Part shown: one piece after another, positions 31,614 to 43,068 of the stretch | How the letters are laid out: the number at the start of each line of letters is the position of its first letter | How positions within the stretch are numbered: position 1 is the first letter of the stretch | Source of the DNA: Morchella semilibera | Taxonomy: Eukaryota > Ascomycota > Pezizomycetes > Pezizales > Morchellaceae | Reading direction: 5' to 3' | Length of the DNA stretch: 64,000 bases | Assembly: GCA_009192285.1 (NCBI GenBank) | Contig: WBVU01000016.1 | Span: 1,065,101 to 1,129,100, forward strand | Position numbers and translations under genes: made by a program | The notes under the pieces: generated by a model | Database searches by the model: none | What the model was told of the DNA's origin: nothing | What the model saw: the letters and a program-made list of their open reading frames with translations, nothing else

Positions 31614-34600
31614 ATGTTTTCTTCATCCCCACCAAGAAGTTTTTCTCCCTCACATTCATTTACCTCGTCTATATCAGCGGGGCCTCCGTCCTCTCTTACG
31701 ATAATCCACCATAACTGTGCCAACAGTCATAAAGTGTTCCTTTCACTCTTTTCGTCGCTTTCTTCTGCGGCCCCGCCTCATTTGATCTTAGTTCAAGAGC
31801 CGTATTTATTTAAGAATTGTCCTTTGACTGCTCCTGGATACCAACTTATTCTTCCCCATCGAAACACCACGGATAAGATTCGCGTGGCTGCTTATATTTT
31901 GTCTGACTGGAGTACCGAGGTCTCCTTTCAGACCCACTCTCTCTTTCGAGGCGATGTTATGGCCTTAACCTTTTATTGGAATAATATACATGTATCCACT
32001 CCTTCGTCTTTTACGGTGATTAATGCCTATAACAGTCATTTGTCTCCTTCCTCCCGCTCTCTTCCACCGGATCTTCTCTTTCCTGCCTCCAACGAACCAG
32101 TTGTTGTCTGCGGAGACTTCATCAGCAAACTCAACTTTTGACTGGAGTCTCCCAACAGTCTCCCGGGTCTCCTGAGAGTCTCCTGACACTCCTGGATACC
32201 TTTTGAGTCTCCTGAGACTCAGGAGACATCGGGAGACAAATGAAGTCTTGCTGATGTTGAACATACATTCTCGTTTTTCCGATCCACGTAAAGCCCTCTC
32301 TTCACGAGAGGAAGCTCTCTCCAATCAATATTTTAATGCAGCCCACCAAAAAGGGTTTTCTCTCCTCAATACACCAGGAATTGCCACACGCATTTCCCCC
32401 AATCCTCTTCAAAGACATAGTGTAATCGACCTCGCCTTTGCGAATGCGACTGCTCAAGCGCTATCACCCTCATGGACCAATAGGCTTCCCCATACAGGGT
32501 CAGACCATACTCCCATTCGCCTTAGATTCCACTGGAATTCCTCACCACCCCCCTTTTCCTCCTCCCTTCGCAACTGGAAAGATGCCCCATGGCCCCTAAT
32601 CCAGGATACCCTGAAGGATCTTCAACTTCCCCCCCCTACGGATCAAATGGATACCTGGTTTGAGTCCGCCCTAGGGGCAATTACCGGCCCCATTGTTGAC
32701 CTCACACCAAGGAAAAGGCCCAGTCAGTGGTCAAAACCGTGGTGGTCCCCTTATCTCAGCCAGCTTAGACGTATCTACCACTCAGTCGCCAGGGATTACA
32801 AGCGTGGATTCGCTCCACCCTTCGCCCTGAAAGCGGCTAAAAATCAATATTTTAATGCTATCCAGAAAGAGAAAGATTCTTACTGGAACAATTACGTCGC
32901 CCAGGCCAATTCTTCGCAGGTTTGGCGGCTCACCCGGGCAGCCAGAAGAGATAAAACTCAGAAGCTCCCACTATTTCCAAACGCCACCACTCCTTCGGAG
33001 GTGAATGACGCCCTCCTGTCACACTTTTTTCCACCCACTCCTGCTTCTTCTCCCCATCCTTCTGTGTCTCAGTTCAGGGACGTTGAAGATATTACCCCGC
33101 TGGAAGTCTCAACCGCCCTTGCAGCGGCCTCCAATAATTCAGCTCCGGGCCCTGATACTTTTCCTCCAATGGTTTGGAAAAAGGTCCACGCCGCAAATCC
33201 CCTACTTCTCCCCTCGCTTCTCAGTCCGCTTCTAAAAACCGGTTACCACCCGCTTAAGCTTAAGACAGCATACGGGGTGGTCCTACCGAAACCAAACAAA
33301 CCAGACTACGAATCTCCTTCTGCATACAGAATTATCGTCCTCCTGGAAACCATTTCCAAGGTACTCGAAAGAATTGTGTGCTACCGACTGGCATCCTTTG
33401 CGAGGGAAGTCAGGCTAATCCACCCGCATCAATGCGGCTCTATCAGGGGCCTCTCAACCGCAGATGCCTTTACTACTTTACAACACGAGATTCGGCTCCT
33501 GCAAAGGGCCAAACTTAGAGTCTCCACTCTCTTCCTGGACGTCAAGGGTGGCTTTGATCATGTCAACCCCCTTGTCCTTGCAGATATTCTTACTAAACAC
33601 AATACTCCCCCCTATATAACCAGTTGGGTCCTCTCCTTTCTCTCCGAGAGGAAGTGCACTCTACTTTTCCCCGGCTCCCCCAGAACCCCCCTAGCGGTCG
33701 ATGTAGGCGTCCCCCAGGGATCCCCCATCAGCCCTCTGCTTTTTTGCATATATGTTTCCCCTCTACACATCGATCCCTCCCCTGGCATCACTCTATCCTA
33801 CGTGGACGATTTTGCCTTTACTGTTGCCTCCCCTTCATATGCGCAGAATTCTCAGCTCCTGCAGGATTGCTTTGATAAAGCGACGATTACAGGACAACAT
33901 ATGAATATTTACTTCTCGCTTCCTAAAACCGACCTAGTTCATTGGCGCACCCCGAAAGACAAGGCGGCAGTTGATAACACCCCCGTTATTCTTCAAGGTC
34001 ACCCTATTCAGCCCTCTCATGAGATTAGATGGCTCGGATACCAATGCACCCCCACCCTCGATCCCCACCCACATTTTCAGAAAAGAGTGAAGGCTGCTAT
34101 GGCCTCCTTCGCCTTGATTCGCCAATTCTCCTCCGCAGGGAAGGGCCTCACCGCTCTCAACTGCCGAAGGCTTGCCATTATGGCCATTCTCCCCATTCTG
34201 ACATACGGGGCTACCTGCTTTGCCCCATCTCAGAAAACAATCAAAATACTCTCCACCGCCTGGCACTCCGTTCTCAGATGGGTCACCAACTGCTTTCGGT
34301 CCACCCCTACCTCTATTATTCAAGCTGAGGCCTCGTGTGCCCCCATTGATCTCTACCTTACCTCTCTAAAGCTACGGTACGCGGCCAGAATTCTGAATGC
34401 CGATCCCAAATATAATCCTGTTTCCGCCCGCCTCCCCGCTTCATTCCCCGCTATGAGCGAATTTAGGAATAATTCGAACCGTCTCCTCTTAAAGGGCATA
34501 CCCAACCCCCCAAAACTCTGGAATTCAAACAGGAAAGGCGTAGCCCGCCTTCCAATAGATGAACTCTGCCATCTGTTGCTTGTGAACTCCCCGGATTTTG

Positions 34601-35121
34601 CCCAGAATCAGAACCCGAACCCCACCCTTGGCTTTCTTATTAAGAAACATATTATATTATCATGGAAGTCCCTCCCCACCCCGGCCTATTACCAATGGCC
34701 AATAACCAACAAACCACACCCCCATCTAGCCCTTAGCAAGTTTATATCGGGCAGAATATGCCAGATGCGAGCCCATAAGAGCTACCTTGCTGCCCACCCC
34801 TCATGGATGAATCCCGACTTTCCCCCTCTCTGCCCTCGATGCGAAGAGGAGGACGAAGACTTTCATCACGCCATTCTAGCATGCTCAGCACGTTCCGCTG
34901 CCCGGGCAACCCACATTGCCTTCGCCTCCTCGTTAGAGGATCTTTTTGCAAATCAACAAACGACGGGTGCCCTAGGACAGTACATTAGGGCTACGCGTAC
35001 AGCTTTTCCAGTTAAAGATCAGGTTGCTAAATCACCACTTTATTCTCTTTCATCGTCTTCGTCACTCTCTACTTTGTCTTCTGTTTCTTCCGTTTGTTTG
35101 GAGTTAGATAGGGAAGAGTAA
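31614..35121 (+). pseudogene. LINE ORF2: endonuclease and reverse transcriptase, interrupted by a 137-bp insert
   Basis: Starts MFSSSPPRSF at 31614. The endonuclease domain begins at LTIIHHNCANS and includes LVQEPY. It is split inside the conserved GD(F/L)N motif by the element at 32120-32256; taking out the insert and one TT copy restores GGAGACTTGAACATA. The endonuclease continues through SDHTPIRLRF. Reverse transcriptase motifs are FLDVKGGFDHVN, GVPQGSPISPLLF and LSYVDDFAF (YVDD active site, about 33800). A C-terminal cysteine-histidine motif (CPRCEEEDEDFHHAILAC) is at about 34830-34890. Translation would stop within the insert, so this copy makes at most a truncated endonuclease. Confidence 0.9.
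32120..32256 (-). repeat. 137-bp CATCAGCAA-ended element, copy 2, inside the LINE endonuclease
   Basis: Same length as copy 1 (15377-15513), inverted relative to it and nearly identical. The flanks are TT (32118-32119 and 32257-32258), which duplicates a 2-bp target. It was inserted after the LINE arrived, which makes it one of the youngest events in the block. Confidence 0.85.
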
Positions 35122-35270
35122 GGTTTTCTTTTTATGCAACGAGTTATGATTTAGGCGGTTAGGTTTGGTTGGGGATAGGTTTTATTTATGCCATAGGGTT
35201 TCCCTGCATGCAACATTCTTGTACCTAGAAATCAATGAAATTATGAAATAAAAAAAAAAAAAAAAAAAAA

Positions 35271-35288
35271 AAACGAACAAAACCATCA
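35271..35288. repeat. Target-site duplication of the LINE, right copy
   Basis: AAACGAACAAAACCATCA after the poly(A) tail, identical to 29937-29954. Confidence 0.92.
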
Positions 35289-36037
35289 AGCGAGGTTACC
35301 AGCAACCATAGAGGATCACTCAACCTCGCCACAAACAGAATCCCAGCATGCAGATCCTTGGTTTCGGAGATAGCCAATTTTTCGAGTTTTGGCGGTATGT
35401 AGTCGAATACATCCGCTTAATTTATCGGTATCCGACATCAATAATTTATGACCCACACTATATATGGCCGCATATGCGTGACTTTATGCAAGAAAACCTC
35501 CCTATTTAAACAGTATGGCAGAAATACAGATAGACGAGTAGATTACATCGATTTGTGTGGACGCTTGGCATAAAACCGCAATCTTATTGGTTGAGAGTGA
35601 CGGAGCGACAGGTATTGACTAAGCACGACACATCAAAACCTGTGAACTCGCCATATGAAATGTCTAACTGGCGGGAGTGGGAATGGGGAGGGGCGGAGAG
35701 GGGGGGGGGGGGCGATGGCCCCCATAACTACATGTACGTACCGTATAAAGGGATTAAAACTCGCGAGGTGGTAACCCCTAGTAGCTACATGTAGGTACTG
35801 TGTCTGACGTATTTACCCCTCCTTGATTCTTCTTGCTTCCATATACCCTTTCTCCCACTCTCCACCTCTTGTATTTTAACATATTTATTCCCAGGAATCT
35901 ATCTATTTCCTCGTTAACTATCTTCCTACACTGAAGCAGCTGTAGACTCTTATCTCTCGCATTGCCTATCCTCAACAGACCTATATACTTACATTTCCTT
36001 ATTTCCGGGACTGAGCCCTCAATAGCAACACCTAGCA
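35289..36037. other. Intergenic DNA between the repeat block and TPS1; TPS1 promoter
   Basis: No gene is seen. It contains a G run (about 35700-35712) and two copies of the recurrent palindrome (CTACATGTACGTACC at 35728 and CTACATGTAGGTAC at 35785). Pyrimidine-rich sequence follows from 35815 to 35990, as is common upstream of fungal start codons. Short stress-element-like strings are not distinctive enough to call. Confidence 0.5.
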
Positions 36038-37769
36038 ATGGCTACCCAATCAAATCTGATAATGGTGAGCAATCGCTTGCCTATATCATTAAAGAAAAAG
36101 GACAACGGCGAATACTCCTACAATATGTCTTCCGGAGGTCTCGTCAGTGGCTTATCGGGGATGACAAAAGACACAACTTTCCACTGGTTTGGCTGGCCTG
36201 GTTTAGAGGTCCCAGAGGGAGATGTAGACAAGGTGACGAAAGAGTTGGAAGAGAAGTATCAGGCTGTACCAATTTGGATTCCTGATGAGATGGCCGATCG
36301 ACATTGTGAGTGTTTCACATCAACTATCCTTATTAGTCTTGCACCGCAACTAACACCTGTTAAGATAATGGATTCTCAAGTAAGTTAATCGCGGCCCGTA
36401 TTATCACAAGTGCTTTCTAATAAGCTGTCGTAAAGACTCAATTCTTTGGCCATTATTTCATTACCACCCCGGCGAGATTAGCTTCGATGAGAATGCATGG
36501 GTCGCTTATAGAGATGCGAATAGACTGTTTGCCAAAGCTGTCGCCAAATCTGTTAAGGATGGCGATTTAGTATGGGTTCACGATTATCATTTGATGTTGC
36601 TTCCTGCTATGCTTAGGGAGGAGATCGGGACGTCGGTCAAGAATGTGAAGATTGGCTTTTTCCTGCACACACCATTTCCGAGCAGTGAAATATATAGAAT
36701 TCTGCCAGTCAGAGAGGAAATCCTTGAAGGGGTTTTGCACTGCGATTTGCTAGGCTTCCATACTTTTGACTATGCTAGACACTTTCTATCATCATGCTCT
36801 CGTATATTGTAAGCTTCCCACTTCAATTACATAGTCAATTTACAGCACTAATTACTTTAGAGGATTAACAACAACTCCAAACGGCGTAGAATTCAAGGGG
36901 AAACTACGAACTGTTGGCGCCTTCCCAATTGGAATAGATCCCGACAAGTTCACCGAAGGCTTGCAAAAACAATCGGTCCAGGATAGGATTGCACAGCTTG
37001 AGAAAAAGTTTCAGGGTGTAAAACTTATTGTTGGTGTCGATAGATTGGATTATATCAAGGGTGTTCCTCAAAAGCTTCACGCATTGGAGGTATTCTTGAC
37101 TGAGCATCCGGAATGGATTGGGAAAGTTGTTCTTGTTCAGGTTGCAGTCCCAAGCAGAGGGGATGTGGAAGAATATCAAAATCTTCGGGCGGTTGTTAAT
37201 GAGCTGGTGGGACGTATAAATGGCCGATTTGGTAAGATATGAAGTCTGTGAACATCTTATAGGCTAGATACTAATAATATTCCAAGGCTCTGTTGAGTTT
37301 ATGCCCATTCACTTTATGCACAAAAGTGTCAACTTTGAAGAACTTATTTCCCTTTATGCTGTTTCCGACGTTTGTCTCGTTAGCTCTACTCGAGACGGCA
37401 TGAATCTTGTCTCTTATGAGTATATCGCGACTCAACAAAAACGGCATGGTGTCATGATCCTTTCCGAATTCACTGGTGCCGCCCAAAGTTTGAATGGGAG
37501 TATAGTTGTCAACCCATGGAACACAGAGGAACTGGCAAATGCCATACATGAGGCTATAACTCTCCCCCCTGATCTACGGGAGGCAAATCATAAAAAACTT
37601 TATGAGTACGTTACAAAGTACACGAGGTCAGTCTTCTCTCCTAGTTGTCGTATCAGCCCCATACTAATCGGGATGAATAAGTTCTTTCTGGGGCCAATCT
37701 TTCGTTGGTGAACTTACTGCTATTTCTGAGCAATCTGACAAATCGACTCCAGCCGATCCAAGTACATGA
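36038..37769 (+). CDS. TPS1: Trehalose-6-phosphate synthase (GT20), six exons
   Basis: Transfers glucose from UDP-glucose to glucose-6-phosphate, the first step of trehalose synthesis, in the cytosol. The exons I place are 36038-36305, 36365-36379, 36436-36808, 36861-37231, 37287-37626 and 37682-37769, giving 484 residues against about 495 in yeast Tps1. The start MATQSNLIMVSNRLPIS fits the family. Clear family motifs are GGLVSGL, FGWPG, WVHDYHLMLLP, HTPFPSSEIYR, GAFPIGIDPDKF, VGVDRLDYIKGVPQK, VPSRGDVEEYQ, STRDGMNLVSYEY and LILSEFTGAAQSLNG-type residues. The second exon is only 15 nt (Asn-Gly-Phe-Ser core of the conserved HYNGFSNSILWP). The protein lacks a phosphatase domain, so it is the synthase and not a TPS2-type fusion. 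Confidence 0.96.
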
Positions 37770-38585
37770 TCTTGGAAGTACCAGTTCGCCTATACTTTAT
37801 AGCGCTTTGTTCTTCACTTTTGTACTTTCTCTTCATCTTTAGTGGTATATCCGGCATTTTTTCAAGTCCAAGACGTGGAGTATCTGAAGGAGTAGATGCT
37901 ATTATAATTCCTAAGTATAACTCGATAACTCCGTAGCTGGGCCATATTGCAAATTTAGGACGATAGAGGAACGCCGGGGGGGGGGGGAGATACACTAAAT
38001 CTTTGAAGGCTAAGACCATCTGGGATGTTATTGATGGACTCAGACGATAATGACGCTTTAACAATATTCCTTTGCTTCAAAAGCAGCCACCAGACACAAT
38101 TATTTGAAGGCTATTCATAACAGGATACGCGTACGTTGCCTCTGTAGGCTCCACTAGCTAGACCAGTTGGTAGTGATATGAAACGCTGGACCGTTTAGAA
38201 TGATACAAATATAACTCGGGAGAGCTACTCTAGAGTACTTGTAGTATGTAGGTACAGTCGCACCTCGCTGTACTGAACGTGCATAATCGGGCGCGACTCG
38301 TTCTTTATCCCTTCGTCTGTCAGTTAATTGCTGCCAGGTTTGAGACATCTGATCTTGCCAAAGAAAGACCTAGTTTAGACAAAAATTCTTAACAGCAAAT
38401 CTTACGGAGAGGGGTTAGGGTTTCATCATGCGGTTTCCCCCAGTTTTTTGGCAGTATGTAGTTCAAGTGGACTCAACTCTGGAATAGAAAGATACCATAG
38501 TTAATTATGGAACTTCTGCGATTTCTGGAAAAAAATCTCCATCAATGTGGATAGATCAAGCAAACACTTCGTTAATCGTAAAAAT

Positions 38586-38674
38586 AGTACTACGGGTAAG
38601 TCTGTAGACAGCGGTTGTGGTTGCAACCATGGCCGGCGCAGTTCTGGAGACTTACCCCTAACCCCGTAGTACAG
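38586..38674. repeat. Small imperfect inverted repeat
   Basis: GTACTACGGG...TAAGTCT on the left pairs with AGACTTACCCCTAACCCCGTAGTAC on the right, with a gap of several bases in one arm. It may be a small MITE-like foldback. Confidence 0.45.
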
Positions 38675-39002
38675 CAGATTCGGTTTGTATGGGAACAGGG
38701 GTGTGACAGGGATCCTTCGGTTTGGGGAGGTTTTTTTTTATAACCAACACCCAACGAGTGGCTAGTGAGGGGTGTCAACGACATGGGTATGTATATAGAA
38801 TATGACTGCTATTGCATACACACAAAATTGCCAAGTCCCCTCGATTTTGTATGGTATGTAATATTGGTTGTAATATTGGTTGTGTTCGGAAACGTCTTGA
38901 AGCTTGAAGGGACGAGTAGGTAGGCACCAACACCCGCGCGCAAATCTTGGGACTATTCAGCTAGATCCAAAATTAGATGAGATTCCCCACATCACATATA
39001 TA

Positions 39003-39041
39003 TACATGTAGGTACATATACTCTAGAGTACCTACATGTAC
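39003..39041. repeat. Palindrome built of TACATGTAGGTAC arms
   Basis: TACATGTAGGTAC and its inverse GTACCTACATGTA surround ATATACTCTAGA. It is the clearest copy of a motif scattered through 35-64 kb. Confidence 0.85.
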
Positions 39042-39319
39042 AGCGGTAGGTAATAAGTGATGGAACACAGCAGTACCTGATTTGGTAAAACGCCACCAAC
39101 GTTTGGTGTTTGTGCTCTCAGTGCACTTATTACCTGTAGCTGTACATACATGTACATGTAGTTCCCGCTGCCTCATCCCTCTCGAATTAATAACAACGCT
39201 ACCTCATCTCTATCCTAATGATTCACTAGCCTTAAAAGGACTCTTTTGCTACTTCTATATATACAACTAGTCTACGACAGACAATAACAGAACTTAACGC
39301 GAATCTTTCAACGCATGTC

Positions 39320-41791
39320 ATGAAGGCCAAAGCATATTCTACATTACAGAAAACTTACGACCAATCGCACCTTATATGTTCCACGGCTGTAAATATCCCA
39401 TCTATCCTCACATTTCTCCAACTAGTCAGGCCCTTTTTTATTTATTTGTATATCTATTAATGGCGTGGCTTTAGGTGTACTACGAGAGTCAGGGAAACAA
39501 CGACGAGGCCTTGAGATGTTGGCGCGAGTGCCTCTCGCAACTCCATGGCTATAATACTGGGGGCTATCGGCCTTGCACCGAAACGGAGAGGACACTTCTA
39601 CAATCACTAAAAATGATGCAGGATCAGTGTCAGGAAAGGGTTGATGTCTTGCAAGCAATATTGATGAGCAAGGAAGAACTCAAGAATAATCAATGGTGGA
39701 ACACTGGTAACCCGGAAGAGACTGACTCCATCAAACCTTCATCTACAAATGTCCTAGAATTTCCAATATCACCTCCTATCCCGCCACGACTGCCAGAGAG
39801 TCCATACACGCCTCAGGCTTCCGCTGTAAGCTCCCCATCCTCATTTGAGGTGCATACTACGCGGGGCTCTCACTTGGCAAGGGCAATTCCCCTTGTGAGT
39901 ATCCCGCGGCTATCTCGAGCGCCCAGTCCGGAAAAAAGGGCATTTTTATCCACCCTGAGATCTGCCAAAAAGGAGAGAAACAACGAGGCGTCACCCAAGT
40001 CAGAAGGCGTTACAGCTGTGAAAGCAGCAGCCCTTGCCTGGAGTTCTCTGTCGCGGACCGAAGCGGAGACTCTTTCTCGTACACTTTCAACCCCATCAGC
40101 GGATATAGTGGATCATACCAGAAAGAATGATAGAGCTTCTACATCTACATTAGGCCTTCATAATAGTCTACAAACATCTATCACATCCTCTCAACAATGT
40201 ATCCTGCCTAGTCTTGTCTCACCCAAGAAAAAACACCGCCCTCAAGGTACAATACTCCCTTTCGGAAACTCTGATCAACTCTGTTTTAATTCAGTGCCTC
40301 CACCCCCTCCACCGCATCAATATTCCCTAGGTAGATCCTTGGCTTCATCTCATGAATCCACCGTTGGCTTAAGAGCTACCCATACTTCCAAATCCTATTA
40401 TCCAATAGGCCTAGATCTCTCGACCCCCACTGCTATAACTGAACGGAATCCCGTGAAACCTATCGTTGAGCACTCATTACCAACAAACGTGAATTCGCCC
40501 CTACCCCGAAAGCCAGTCCATACTATCATGCAGATGATGGCCGCAACTGAAAAGGATACCCGTAGCCAGCAATATGCGCGAGCCCTAAAAGAAGATCCCT
40601 ATCAAAATGGCTATCACCAGTTTGGCCAAGTAGCCGGTCCCGGCAATGATAGTTACAACGCCGAAGATATCTTTCAAAGGACTACATTCCAAAATGCCCT
40701 TTCAACAGAGCAGAATAACAGGATAACCAATGCACTCAGGGAAGTTGGTAAAAGAGTGGATAAACAGGCTGCTTTGCAACTAGCCAATGAGATAGTTAGT
40801 CAAGGAGATGAGGTTAGGTGGGATGACATTGCCGGGCTAGATACTGCAAAGCTAGCCTTGAAAGAGGCAGTCGTCTATCCATTCTTGAGGCCCGACCTGT
40901 TCAGTGGCCTAAGGGAGCCTGCAAGAGGGATCCTACTATTCGGCCCTCCAGGCACTGGGAAAACAATGGTTGCGAGAGCTGTTGCAACGGAATCAAAATC
41001 TACATTCTTCTCGATATCAGCATCGTCTTTAACATCGAAATACGTAAGCTTTCCCTTATTTCTCATGTGTAGGAATCTAGTTATCTAAATTGGGTTTGCA
41101 GCTCGGTGAGTCGGAGAAGCTTGTCCGAGCTCTCTTCGCTCTCGCCAAAGCACTCGCGCCAAGCATCATATTTGTAGATGAGATTGATTCCCTTCTTTCT
41201 TCAAGGAGTGGGAGTGGTGAACATGAGGCTACCAGGCGGATAAAAACGGAATTTTTGATACAGTGGTCTGATTTAACAAGAGCTGCCGCCGGAAAGGACA
41301 CAGAAGTGGGGGATGCCTCAAGAGTTCTAGTCTTAGCTGCCACAAACCTACCATGGGCGATTGACGATGCCGCTCGACGAAGGTTCGTCCGTAGACAATA
41401 TATTCCTTTGCCAGAAGGACCAACACGGAAAAATCAACTTCTACGGCTATTAAGCCACCAGAAATACCAAATTAACCATGAAGAAATGGAGGACCTCGTG
41501 AGGCTTACCGACGGTGAGTTTCTCAACAATATTCCTGATGGGTCACGATACTGGGCTTATATCAACATAAAAGGGTTTTCTGGATCAGATTTGACCGCAT
41601 TAGCAAAGGATGCTGCTATGGGGCCATTGCGAAGCCTCGGGGAGGCTCTACTCCAAATTCAGAAAGATGATATCCGACCGATTACATTTTCTGACTTTAA
41701 GGCCAGTTTAGCTTCAATAAGGCCCAGTGTGAGTAAGGAAGGACTTCAAGCGTTTGAAGATTGGGCGGAAAGTTATGGAGAGCGGGTATGA
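39320..41791 (+). CDS. MIT-domain AAA ATPase, meiotic clade (SAP1/spastin/fidgetin-like), four exons
   Basis: The exons I place are 39320-39388, 39475-41043, 41102-41513 and 41574-41791, giving 755 residues. The short first exon ([20 protein letters not shown]...) joins [19 protein letters not shown] to form a helical MIT-like hairpin (residues 5-55). A long Ser/Pro-rich linker follows, and a single AAA module begins near residue 470. It has Walker A GPPGTGKT (about 512), Walker [12 protein letters not shown] (about 568), sensor region [10 protein letters not shown], arginine finger region [11 protein letters not shown] and a C-terminal helix like Vps4_C ([20 protein letters not shown]). Proteins of this clade form hexamers that sever microtubules or remodel ESCRT-III; which applies here cannot be told. 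The last intron is 60 nt and free of stops. It converges on uS17m with 226 bases between the stops. Confidence 0.92.
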
Positions 41792-42017
41792 GGCGATACC
41801 CTTTATCGTGGTAACCTTACCGGAACCTTAGCCAGACTTCTACCTTTTTTAAAGGAACTCATAGATAGATTTGAAAATGTACAACTATTCTCTAGGAGAT
41901 AATAAGTGAACTAGCATGTGCTGCATCGAATTTACGCCAGCATCTCAAGCCAGCAATTGAACTATCCAACGATATTTGTACAAAACCCGTTTGCTCAATT
42001 ACCCCGCTAAAAGCATC

Positions 42018-42503
42018 CTAAGCCTCTTCTTGTCTGAGTTTTAAAGATTTTTCCTTTGCCTCAAGCCATTTTTCTGGCCTCAGTTCCTTCAATACGGTAG
42101 AATTTTCCCATAACCAAGGCTTCGCTACAACTCTCCTCTCCTCCTTCGCGGCTCGCTTTTCCATCATCCTTGCAAGCCATTGCTCATGTGTCTCAACTGG
42201 CTTACGAGGCTCAGCCGTTCGAACCGGTGAAATAATCTCGGCCACCATGTGTTTTTTCATCTTCGATGAGATTTCGGGCTCGACACGAACAACGTCGCCT
42301 TCAATGCATGCTTGATATTCATCATGAACGAGGAGAATCTTTGGTCGTACATAATCCTGTATAGAACCATTAGCACAGGGTATAATAGCCAACAGAACAA
42401 GAAGACTTACCTTTCGAATATGCTTCTCCCAGTGCAGCATCGGCACGCGCACTCTAATAGTCTTCAGGGTCCTCCCGCACGAAACGACAACACCAACTGG
42501 CAT
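42018..42503 (-). CDS. MRPS17: Mitochondrial small-subunit ribosomal protein uS17m, two exons
   Basis: The exons are 42411-42503 and 42018-42356, with a 54-nt intron (GTAAGT...ACAG) between them, giving 143 residues. The N-terminal 75 residues are a uS17 fold: MPVGVVVSCGRTLKTIRVRV, then a basic HWEKHIRK, then LLVHDEYQACIEGDVVRVE. The remaining 65 residues are a charged, Glu/Lys-rich extension of the kind seen in fungal mitochondrial uS17. It binds small-subunit rRNA in the mitoribosome. No separate cleavable presequence is evident, which is usual for this protein. Confidence 0.92.
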   Translation of the reverse strand: MPVGVVVSCGRTLKTIRVRVPMLHWEKHIRKVSLLVLLAIIPCANGSIQDYVRPKILLVHDEYQACIEGDVVRVEPEISSKMKKHMVAEIISPVRTAEPRKPVETHEQWLARMMEKRAAKEERRVVAKPWLWENSTVLKELRPEKWLEAKEKSLKLRQEEA

Positions 42504-43068
42504 CTTTAGAGGTGTTGGTGGGGGTTCAAACCAAAGAAATCGTTTTCCGTAGAAAGGGCGTGAGGTTGAAATTAAGTTGATGCACTATTCGTGGGGCGCC
42601 CACGCCACTTACTCAATATCAAATTAGCCAGATAAGGACAAGTGCGGATGCGGCTTTAGTCAGATGGCATTACATCGGTCCAATCAACGAAGAGTTAACT
42701 TGATGGCTTAACTTGATGGTAGATAGGGCTACTTAATTCGGATTCAATCTAAAAATGTATCTTTTTTGCTCTCTCCTAACATATTTACATGGGCAATAAG
42801 ACAACAAATCATTCTTGGTAAAGTTCCCCTAATACGTTTGAACCTGTACAAATGCAAAAAAAAAAAAAAAAAAAAAAAAAAAGGAAGAAGATCCACGCCA
42901 ACCCCGGAAAAGTTTACCCATTTCTAATTTATGATGGTTGAAAAGCAGTACCAATCCTGAGGCCAAGGACAAATAAGAGTTCGTCAAACGGAAGGTTCTA
43001 ACACTATACATTCTACTTTGACAACAAATTAATTGTTGCGGAGAAGGTAATATCTATAGATTGACTCG
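42504..43068. other. Intergenic DNA between uS17m and mitoferrin; contains a poly(A) run
   Basis: 565 bases. An A run of more than 20 lies at about 42857-42882. It is not flanked by retroposon coding sequence or a visible target duplication, so I call it a simple repeat. The uS17m promoter must lie here. Confidence 0.5.

Larger units (their letters stand above)
29955..35270 (+). mobile_element. Tad1-like LINE (non-LTR retrotransposon), apparently full length
   Basis: A 5.3-kb element with a short 5' leader, ORF1 (30058-31611), ORF2 (31614-35121), a 3' tail and a run of more than 20 A residues (about 35250-35270). An 18-bp target duplication surrounds it. ORF1 has zinc knuckles, and ORF2 has an apurinic-type endonuclease and a reverse transcriptase. 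No RNase H domain is obvious. The order fits the Tad1 clade of fungal LINEs. Apart from one 137-bp insert in the endonuclease, both frames are open, so the copy is young. It moves by target-primed reverse transcription. Confidence 0.93.
37770..39319. other. Intergenic DNA between TPS1 and the AAA gene
   Basis: No gene is supported. It contains a G run (37978-37989), an imperfect inverted repeat at about 38586-38674 and several copies of the TACATGTA/GTAGGTAC palindrome (38240s, 39003-39041, 39141-39161). A pogo-like terminal sequence (CAGTCGCACCTCGCTGTACT, about 38251) is noted but unproven. Confidence 0.5.

Noticed and set aside
38251-38285. Pogo-like terminal sequence CAGTCGCACCTCGCTGTACT preceded by TA
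   Set aside because: No matching inverted end and no transposase piece was found nearby, so it is not called as an element.
42857-42882. Poly(A) run as a possible retroposon tail
   Set aside because: No retroposon body or target duplication could be seen on either side.
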